From Pseudomonadota bacterium (GTDB taxonomy: Bacteria > Pseudomonadota > Alphaproteobacteria > Azospirillales > Azospirillaceae), in NCBI GenBank assembly GCA_023416195.1, contig JAEZID010000016.1, positions 1-11,592 on the forward strand: a DNA stretch of 11,592 nucleotides, given 5' to 3'. Below, in pieces: positions 6,715 through 11,592 of this stretch. A program made the position numbers and the translations under genes. Position 1 is the first letter of the stretch. Each line of letters opens with the position of its first letter. The notes beneath the pieces are model-generated. The model worked only from the letters and a program-made list of their open reading frames with translations. It was not told the DNA's origin and ran no database searches.

Positions 6715-8022
6715 CTAGGCGGTGAGGGCGGGCGCCAGGGCGTGGTGCCGGCGGAAGCGTTCGAACTCGTTCCAGAATTCCGGGAACGACTTGGCGACGC
6801 ATTTCGGATTGATGATCTCAATGCCGGGGTGGAGCAGGCCGGGAAGCGCGAAGGCCATGGCCACGCGGTGATCGTCGTAGGTCTCGATCCGCGCCGGCTT
6901 GATCGTCCCGCCGGGCAGCACGGTGATGAAGTCCGGCCCTTCCTCCGCATCGACGCCGAGGCGCCGCAACTCGGCCACCGACGCGTGGATGCGGTCGCAT
7001 TCCTTGACGCGCAGGTTCGCGATGTTGTGGATGTGGGTGCGCCCCTGGGCCAGCCCGGCCACGGCGGCCAGCGTCAGCACGGTGTCCGGCATGTGGTCCA
7101 TGTCCACCTCGACGCCCTTCAGGGCGGCCCCCTCCAGTTCGATGGTGTTGGCCCCGAAGGTGACGGACGCCCCCATGTCGGCGAGGATCCGGGCGAAGCC
7201 GACGTCGCCCTGGGCGGAATCGCGGCCGATGTTGGGGATGACGACGCGCGAGCGCGTCAGCGCGGCGGCGGCCAGGAAATAGGACATGCCCGACGCGTCG
7301 GCCTCGATGTCGATGCGGTCCTGTTGCGGACGGCCGGGCTCGACGACGAAGCTCTGGCCGCCGGTGGCGCGGGCGGCGATGCCGCTGGCGTTCAGCATCT
7401 GGAGCGTCATCTCGACATAGGGGCGGGAGACGAGCTTGTTCTCCACGGTGACGGTGACCGGCTCGCCGTCCTCCCGGGCGGCCAGGAGCAGCAGCGAACT
7501 CGTGAACTGGGAGGAGGTGGAGCCGTCGATGGTCCAGTGCCGACCGCTGGCCGTGGACCGGTGAACGCGGATCGGCAGGTGGTCGGGGCCGCGCAGGCAT
7601 TCGTAGCGGACGCCGATCCGGTCGAAGGTCCGCAGCAGGTCGCCCATGGGGCGCTCCGACAGGCGGGGGTTGCCGGTGATCACCGTCGCCCCCTCGGCCA
7701 GCGAGGCGAAGGCGAGCAGAAAGCGCGCGGGCGTGCCGGCGCCGCCGACGTAGAGGTCCTGCGCCGGTGCGGTCAGCACCTCCTGCGACCGGGTCACGCG
7801 GTAGCCGTCCGCCGTCTTTTCGACCGACAGCCCGCCGAACTGGTCGAGGCAGTTGGCGAGATGGTCGGTGTCCTCACAGTGCAGGGCCCGGCGGATGTGC
7901 GTGACGCCCATCCGCTGCGCGGCGATGATCAGCGCGCGGTTGGTGAGGGATTTCGAACCGGGGATGTTGGCGACGAACGGCTCCGGGTTGGCGCCGTCCA
8001 GGGGGTGGATCACGTAGACCAT
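6715..8022 (-). CDS. EPSP synthase (AroA) homologue, proposed arsenoenolpyruvate synthase
   Basis: This 435-residue enolpyruvyl transferase has the two-domain EPSP synthase fold. Almost every catalytic residue is present, many at the E. coli number: Lys24/Ser25/Arg29 (PGSKSLTNR), Arg124 (SERPMGD), Ser170-Ser171-Gln172, Asp313, Asn336, Lys340, Glu341, Arg344, Arg386 (DDHR) and Lys411 (CVAKSFP). The PEP/glyphosate loop differs: E. coli GNAGTAMRP reads GGAGTPARF (93-101), losing Asn94. The enzyme normally joins PEP to shikimate 3-phosphate. Here it sits after pstB, before the iPGM homologue, and opposite a decarboxylase and arsM, as in the Streptomyces arseno-organic system where the AroA homologue is proposed to join PEP to arsenate. 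Because the shikimate-binding residues look intact, an ordinary EPSP synthase displaced into this operon remains possible. A GGAG site (8030-8033) lies 7 bases before the ATG. Confidence 0.87.
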   Translation of the reverse strand: MVYVIHPLDGANPEPFVANIPGSKSLTNRALIIAAQRMGVTHIRRALHCEDTDHLANCLDQFGGLSVEKTADGYRVTRSQEVLTAPAQDLYVGGAGTPARFLLAFASLAEGATVITGNPRLSERPMGDLLRTFDRIGVRYECLRGPDHLPIRVHRSTASGRHWTIDGSTSSQFTSSLLLLAAREDGEPVTVTVENKLVSRPYVEMTLQMLNASGIAARATGGQSFVVEPGRPQQDRIDIEADASGMSYFLAAAALTRSRVVIPNIGRDSAQGDVGFARILADMGASVTFGANTIELEGAALKGVEVDMDHMPDTVLTLAAVAGLAQGRTHIHNIANLRVKECDRIHASVAELRRLGVDAEEGPDFITVLPGGTIKPARIETYDDHRVAMAFALPGLLHPGIEIINPKCVAKSFPEFWNEFERFRRHHALAPALTA

Positions 8023-8051
8023 GGTCTTTCTCCAGGCAAGGTTCGGGGGTT

Positions 8052-8076
8052 CGGCGGCGTCGGACGGACGCCGCCG
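8052..8076 (-). other. GC-rich stem-loop between pstB and the aroA homologue
   Basis: CGGCGGCGTC (8052-8061) and GACGCCGCCG (8067-8076) form a perfect 10-bp stem with a 5-base loop. It occupies the 103-base gap after pstB. No T-run follows in the minus direction, so it may be a partial terminator, an RNA stability or processing element that sets different levels for transporter and enzymes, or a simple transcript end. Confidence 0.5.
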
Positions 8077-8125
8077 TTCATATCTTCGGTGTGGGGGAGG
8101 GCGGCCGGACGCTCCGCTTAGCCGG

Positions 8126-8992
8126 TCAGCAGATGCGCCCGGAGATGTAGAGCTTGGTCAGCTCATCCTGGGGCGCCTCGAACACGCGCTGCGCCGGGCC
8201 GGTTTCGACCAGATAGCCGAAGCTGTCGCGGCACCAGAACAGGGCCACCTCGTCGCCGACGCGCTTGGCTTGGTTCAGGTTGTGCGTCACCATCACGATG
8301 GTCAGGCGCTGGCGCAGGCTGTGGATCAGATCCTCGATCACCCCAGTGGCAATGGGGTCGAGAGCGCTGCACGGCTCGTCCATCAGCAGCGCCTCGGGCT
8401 CCAGCACCAGGGCGCGGGCGATGCACAGCCGCTGCTGCTGGCCGCCGGACAGATGCAGCGCCGAGGCGTTCAGGCGGTCCTTCATCTCGCTCCACAGACC
8501 GACCGCGACCAGACTGGACTCGATCCGCCGCCCGATCTCCGCCGCGTCGCGCACGCCGTGCGCCTTCAGCGGCAGTTCGAGGTTGCGGCGGATCGACATG
8601 GGAAACGGGTTCGGCTTCTGGAAGATGTAGCCGATCCGCCGCCGCAGGGCGATGTCGTCTACGGACGGAGAGTGGATGTCCTGGGAGCCGATCATGATCC
8701 GCCCCTCGACGCAGCACCCTTCGAGCGAATCGGACAGGCGGTTCAGGCAGCAGAGGAACGTGCTCTTGCCGCAGCCGGACGGCCCAATGATCGCCGTGAC
8801 CTTGCCCTTGGGCAGGCCGATCGACACCGACGACAGCACCGTCTTGCGCCCGTAATGGACCCCCAGGTCGGACACGCGCCAGAGGAGATCCCGCGCCTGC
8901 CCGTCGATCCGGGCGGGCCGGCAGGGCGGTTCCGGGAACTCTAGGTCCGGGCCGAGATGCCCATGACGCGTTTCAGCAAGCTGTGTATACAT
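8126..8992 (-). CDS. pstB: Phosphate ABC transporter ATP-binding protein
   Basis: This 288-residue ABC ATPase powers import through PstCA on the cytoplasmic face. Walker A is GPSGCGKST (70-78), the Q-loop is Gln125 (FQKPNPFPMSI, a PstB hallmark), the signature is LSGGQQQR (181-188), Walker B is ALLMDEP (201-207), and the switch histidine is His237 (VTHNLNQA). It ends in GRIC rather than the usual GRFG-like tail. The ATG at 8992 gives about 40 residues before the ABC domain and overlaps the pstA 3' end by 52 bases; a run of G lies just upstream of it. A GTG at 8875 would give a more typical length of 249 residues but has a poorer ribosome site, so the start is uncertain. In this operon it could serve phosphate or arsenate uptake. 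Confidence 0.9.
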   Translation of the reverse strand: MYTQLAETRHGHLGPDLEFPEPPCRPARIDGQARDLLWRVSDLGVHYGRKTVLSSVSIGLPKGKVTAIIGPSGCGKSTFLCCLNRLSDSLEGCCVEGRIMIGSQDIHSPSVDDIALRRRIGYIFQKPNPFPMSIRRNLELPLKAHGVRDAAEIGRRIESSLVAVGLWSEMKDRLNASALHLSGGQQQRLCIARALVLEPEALLMDEPCSALDPIATGVIEDLIHSLRQRLTIVMVTHNLNQAKRVGDEVALFWCRDSFGYLVETGPAQRVFEAPQDELTKLYISGRIC

Positions 8993-9798
8993 AACATGCC
9001 CCCATTGATCAGCATCAGCAGCAGCAGGAGGACGATGGACGCCCGGTAAGCCGCGGCGTCTCCGCCGGGCACGTTCAAGGAAAGGTCGAAGATGTGGACC
9101 GACAGCGCGCGGCCGGAGTCGAGGACCGAGGATGGCATCCGGTCCACGTAGCCGCTGGTGAAGATCAGCGCCGCCGTCTCCGCCACGGCCCGCCCGACCC
9201 CGAGCAGGACGCCGACCAGGACGCCGGGCGCGGCCACCGGCAGCAGGACCGTGACGATGGCGCGCGTCCGGGTGAGGCCGAGCGCCGCCGCGCCCATGCG
9301 GTAGGCGTTGGGAACGCCGCGAAGGCTTTGCTCGATGGTGCGGATCAGCACCGGCAGGATCATGCAGGCCAGGGTCAGCCCTCCGGAGAGGATGGAGAAC
9401 CGCAGTCCCAGCAGCGAGCAGAAGAAGGCGCTGCCGAACAGGCCGAACACGATGGACGGGACGCCGGCCAGCACGTCGAGGCTGAGCCGGACGATGCGGG
9501 CGCCCGGGCTTCGGCGCGGCACGAACTCGGCCAGCAGCAGGGCGGCGCCGAGCGCGAGCGGGATGGCCACGGCGAGGCAGACGGACACGATCAGGAGCGT
9601 CGACACCAGAATCGGCCCGATGCCGCCCTGCCGGCCAGCCCGCCGGGGTGCTTCCACCAGATAGGACCAGGAGAGCTGGTCCAGCCCGTGGAGGAGCACG
9701 CCGCCGACGATCCACACGAAGATCGCGATGATCGTCAGGGGTGCCGCCCACACCAGCAGAAGGTGCCCGTCGAAGCGGAAGCGCGAGCGTTCAATCAT
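8941..9798 (-). CDS. pstA: Phosphate ABC transporter permease PstA
   Basis: This 285-residue inner-membrane protein has six or so hydrophobic segments, starting with residues about 12-36, and a periplasmic loop after the first helix (DQLSWSYLVEAPRR). The cytoplasmic coupling (EAA-like) loop is AAALGLTRTRAIVTVLLPVAAPG, followed by GVGRAVAETAAL, as usual for PstA. It pairs with PstC to form the channel for the oxyanion. The ATG overlaps the pstC stop by 8 bases, so translation is probably coupled. Its 3' end underlies the start of pstB. Confidence 0.92.
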   Translation of the reverse strand: MIERSRFRFDGHLLLVWAAPLTIIAIFVWIVGGVLLHGLDQLSWSYLVEAPRRAGRQGGIGPILVSTLLIVSVCLAVAIPLALGAALLLAEFVPRRSPGARIVRLSLDVLAGVPSIVFGLFGSAFFCSLLGLRFSILSGGLTLACMILPVLIRTIEQSLRGVPNAYRMGAAALGLTRTRAIVTVLLPVAAPGVLVGVLLGVGRAVAETAALIFTSGYVDRMPSSVLDSGRALSVHIFDLSLNVPGGDAAAYRASIVLLLLLMLINGGMLCIHSLLKRVMGISART

Positions 9799-10672
9799 GG
9801 ATCGGCTCCGGCCCCAGCCATTCGGCGATGCACAGCACGACCAGGATGACGAGGGTGAGGAACAGGCCGCTGACGAACAGCGACGAGCGGTGCAGCCCCT
9901 CCGCGTACGGGATTTCCAGGGCGATGTTGGCGGCCAGCGTGCGGACCGGCGCGAACAGGCTTTCCGGAACCTGCACGATGTTGCCGCCGACCATCATGAC
10001 CGCCATGGTCTCGCCGAGCGCCCGCCCGATCCCCAGCACGACGCTGGCGATCAGCCCCGACCGCGCGGCCGGGAAGGCGATGCGCACAACCGTCAGCCAT
10101 TTCGGCAGGCCGAGCGCCTCGGCGCCCAGGATCAGGGAGCGCGGCACGCTCTGCAGGCTGGCGATGGCGACGAGACCGATCGTCGGCACGATCATGAGGC
10201 CGAGGACGAGGGTCGCCGACAGGACGCTGAAGCCGGGTGCCTTGATTGCCGCGACGATCGGCACCAGCGTCGTCAGCCCCCACAGGCCGAGGATGACCGA
10301 CGGGATGCCGGCGAGAAGCTCCATCACCCCCCGGTAAAGGCCCGCGAGCCGGGGCGGGGCGTAGAAGCAGCAGAAGATCGCGGACAGGAAACCGAAGAGG
10401 GTGCCGAGGGCCACGGCGCCGCCGGCCACCAGAAAGGTCCCGGCGATCATCGGCGCCAAGTTGTACCGCTGGTTCGTCGGATGCCAGCTGGGGTCGTTCA
10501 GGAAGCGCAGCAGCTCGACGCCGCGCAGGGCCGGCAGGGCTTCGGTGGCGACGACGGCGACGACCACGGCGATGATGGAACTGGCCAGCCCGGCCACCCC
10601 CCACAACGTGCGGCGAAGCCGCACGTCGATGACGCCGTGCCGGCGCGGGGAATCAATGACCGACTGGAACAT
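9791..10672 (-). CDS. pstC: Phosphate ABC transporter permease PstC
   Basis: This 293-residue inner-membrane permease has a first membrane helix at about 24-45, a periplasmic segment with PSWHPTNQRYNLAPMIAGT, typical of PstC, and then several further helices. The coupling loop is EALGLPKWLTVVRIAFPAA with GIGRALGETMAV downstream, the hallmark PstC sequence. It partners PstA. The start overlaps the end of pstS by 20 bases and the stop overlaps pstA by 8, so the permease genes are translationally coupled. No phoU or regulatory gene accompanies them inside the window. Confidence 0.92.
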   Translation of the reverse strand: MFQSVIDSPRRHGVIDVRLRRTLWGVAGLASSIIAVVVAVVATEALPALRGVELLRFLNDPSWHPTNQRYNLAPMIAGTFLVAGGAVALGTLFGFLSAIFCCFYAPPRLAGLYRGVMELLAGIPSVILGLWGLTTLVPIVAAIKAPGFSVLSATLVLGLMIVPTIGLVAIASLQSVPRSLILGAEALGLPKWLTVVRIAFPAARSGLIASVVLGIGRALGETMAVMMVGGNIVQVPESLFAPVRTLAANIALEIPYAEGLHRSSLFVSGLFLTLVILVVLCIAEWLGPEPIHD

Positions 10673-11492
10673 AGTAGAGATCCTTCACCAGATCGGTGAC
10701 CTGATCCGACTGGGCGTAGGCGATGAATTCCTTCACGACGCCTTCGGGCGGCTTCCGGACGACGAGGTTCAAGTCGCGCACGAGCGGGAACCGCTTCTGC
10801 TTGACGGCGTCGATGGTCGCCTCGACGCCGTCCATCGGCAGCGGCTTGATGGGCACGCCGAGGCCGGCTTCGGTGACCGCCGAGCCGATCGAGACGTAGC
10901 CGATGGCGAGCGGATTGCCGGCGATGACCTTGATGGCTTCCTGGTTGTCGCCGACCACGACGGCGGCCTTCACGTCGGACGACTTGATGTCGAAGTGGGT
11001 GAGAAACAGTTCCAGGGTCGAGCGCCCCTCGGCCTTGTTTTCGACCACGATGGTGCCGCGTCCCGGCCCGATTTCCGACCAATCGCGGACCTTGCCCGTG
11101 AAGATGTCGATGATCTGCTGGCGCGTGAGCGTCTGGACCGGGTTGCTCTTGTGCAGGATGAAGGCGACGCCGTCGTAGGCGAGCGTGAACGCCGTCAGAT
11201 CCCGCTCGCTGTCGGTCAGCGGGCGCGAGACCATGCCGATGTCGGCCAGACCGGCGCGCGCGTCCCGCACGCCGCGCGAGGACCCCCCCGTCTGCACGTC
11301 GATGCGCACATTGGGGTGGGTTTCCTCGAACCGCTTGCCGATCTCCGCCATCAGGGGGGCAACCGTGCTCGCCCCGGTCAGCACGATGGTTTCGGCCGCA
11401 TGGGCCGAAGCCGCGACGGAGAGAAGCGCCATCACGGACAGCGCCAGGAAGCTTCGGCCTTTTCGAAAGGGGAAGGATATCGCTCGGATCAT
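10653..11492 (-). CDS. pstS: Periplasmic phosphate-type binding protein PstS
   Basis: This 279-residue protein has a classical signal peptide: Arg/Lys-rich residues 1-13, a hydrophobic core at about 14-28, and a cleavage site around ASAHAA (28-33). The mature part is a PstS-like binding protein: TGASTVAPLM (39-48), TGGSSRGVRD (68-77), ADIGMVSRPL (83-92) and ENKAEGRSTLELF (151-163). The last motif stands where classical PstS has an SGTR-type anion loop, and SRPL replaces the SDAPL of E. coli PstS that carries its anion-discriminating Asp. Similar changes occur in other PstS groups. The ATG at 11492 is chosen because AGGA (11501-11504) lies 8 bases upstream and it starts directly at the signal peptide; an in-frame ATG at 11549 would add 19 non-signal-like residues. 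Given its operon, the ligand may be phosphate or arsenate. Confidence 0.87.
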   Translation of the reverse strand: MIRAISFPFRKGRSFLALSVMALLSVAASAHAAETIVLTGASTVAPLMAEIGKRFEETHPNVRIDVQTGGSSRGVRDARAGLADIGMVSRPLTDSERDLTAFTLAYDGVAFILHKSNPVQTLTRQQIIDIFTGKVRDWSEIGPGRGTIVVENKAEGRSTLELFLTHFDIKSSDVKAAVVVGDNQEAIKVIAGNPLAIGYVSIGSAVTEAGLGVPIKPLPMDGVEATIDAVKQKRFPLVRDLNLVVRKPPEGVVKEFIAYAQSDQVTDLVKDLYYVPVGH

Positions 11493-11500
11493 GCGTTCAA

Positions 11501-11504
11501 TCCT
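11501..11504 (-). promoter_or_regulatory. Ribosome binding site fixing the pstS start
   Basis: AGGA on the minus strand lies 8 bases before the ATG at 11492, favouring that start over the longer one at 11549. Confidence 0.6.
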
Positions 11505-11562
11505 GCGCAAAATTGTCGGGTGCGGTACGGTATGTCGTTGCGCCGGCAACCTTTGTGCGGCG

Positions 11563-11588
11563 CAATAATACGATATTTCTAGGCAACT
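11563..11588 (-). promoter_or_regulatory. Possible third copy of the divergent promoter core, upstream of pstS
   Basis: On the minus strand, CTAGAAATATCGTATTATTG matches CTAGATTTCTCGTTTTGTGG of the NifH-like promoter at 14 of 20 positions by hand count. Both are preceded by CAGTT, with two extra bases here. It ends about 70 bases upstream of the pstS start, a spacing close to the other two copies (roughly 50-65). TATTAT is a fair -10. The expected -35 and any upstream dyad fall beyond the window edge. The match could be chance in a short AT-rich stretch. Confidence 0.3.
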
Positions 11589-11592
11589 GGTT

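Noticed and set aside
480..8022. A conventional phosphonate (C-P) biosynthetic cluster, suggested by the PPD and phosphonoacetaldehyde dehydrogenase homologues
   Set aside because: No PEP mutase gene is visible, and phosphonate routes do not need an AroA homologue. The presence of AroA, iPGM and ArsM homologues fits arsonate chemistry better. A PEP mutase outside the window would reopen this.
11493..11549. Longer pstS starting at the ATG at 11549
   Set aside because: It would put 19 residues before a complete signal peptide, and the ATG at 11492 has the better ribosome site.
11493..11592. Pho box upstream of pstS
   Set aside because: No pair of CTGTCAT-like direct repeats at 11-bp spacing can be seen; the region may be cut off by the window edge.

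Overview
This GC-rich, tightly packed window comes from a bacterium, possibly an alphaproteobacterium of the Azospirillum/Rhodospirillum kind; that guess rests only on base composition and gene style. It holds ten genes that can be followed across at least one end, arranged as two convergent operons plus the first 115 bases of a divergent gene.

Layout: (1) 1-115, minus: the N-terminus of a nitrogenase-iron-protein-like (NifH/BchL superfamily) ATPase. (2) 116-479: a divergent promoter region that is an imperfect palindrome; two 106-bp arms (160-265 and 321-426) carry the same promoter and upstream blocks in opposite orientation. (3) 480-5183, plus: an ArsM-type arsenic methyltransferase, a transglutaminase-like protein, a phosphonopyruvate-decarboxylase-family ThDP enzyme, and a phosphonoacetaldehyde-dehydrogenase-family ALDH. 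(4) 5192-5226: a perfect 10-bp stem between the converging operons. (5) 11492-5233, minus: pstS-pstC-pstA-pstB, then an EPSP-synthase (AroA) homologue and a cofactor-independent phosphoglycerate mutase (iPGM) homologue.

Interpretation: AroA-like enolpyruvyl transferase, iPGM-like mutase and PPD-like decarboxylase form the trio proposed for C-As bond formation in the Streptomyces arseno-organic (bisenarsan) cluster. No PEP mutase, the hallmark of phosphonate synthesis, is visible, and an arsenic methyltransferase heads one operon. The simplest reading is a pathway in which arsenate enters through the Pst importer, is joined to PEP by the AroA homologue (arsenoenolpyruvate), rearranged by the iPGM homologue (arsonopyruvate), decarboxylated (arsonoacetaldehyde) and oxidised by the ALDH to arsonoacetate, with ArsM methylating arsenic at some stage and the transglutaminase-like protein perhaps tailoring the product. 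The aldehyde dehydrogenase would make the end product differ from the 2-hydroxyethyl-arsonate branch of Streptomyces.

The family assignments are well supported by motifs. The arsenic pathway, its product and the role of the NifH-like protein are inference. The mirrored promoter suggests that the NifH-like gene and the arsM operon are switched on together, and a weaker copy of its core lies upstream of pstS at the window edge.
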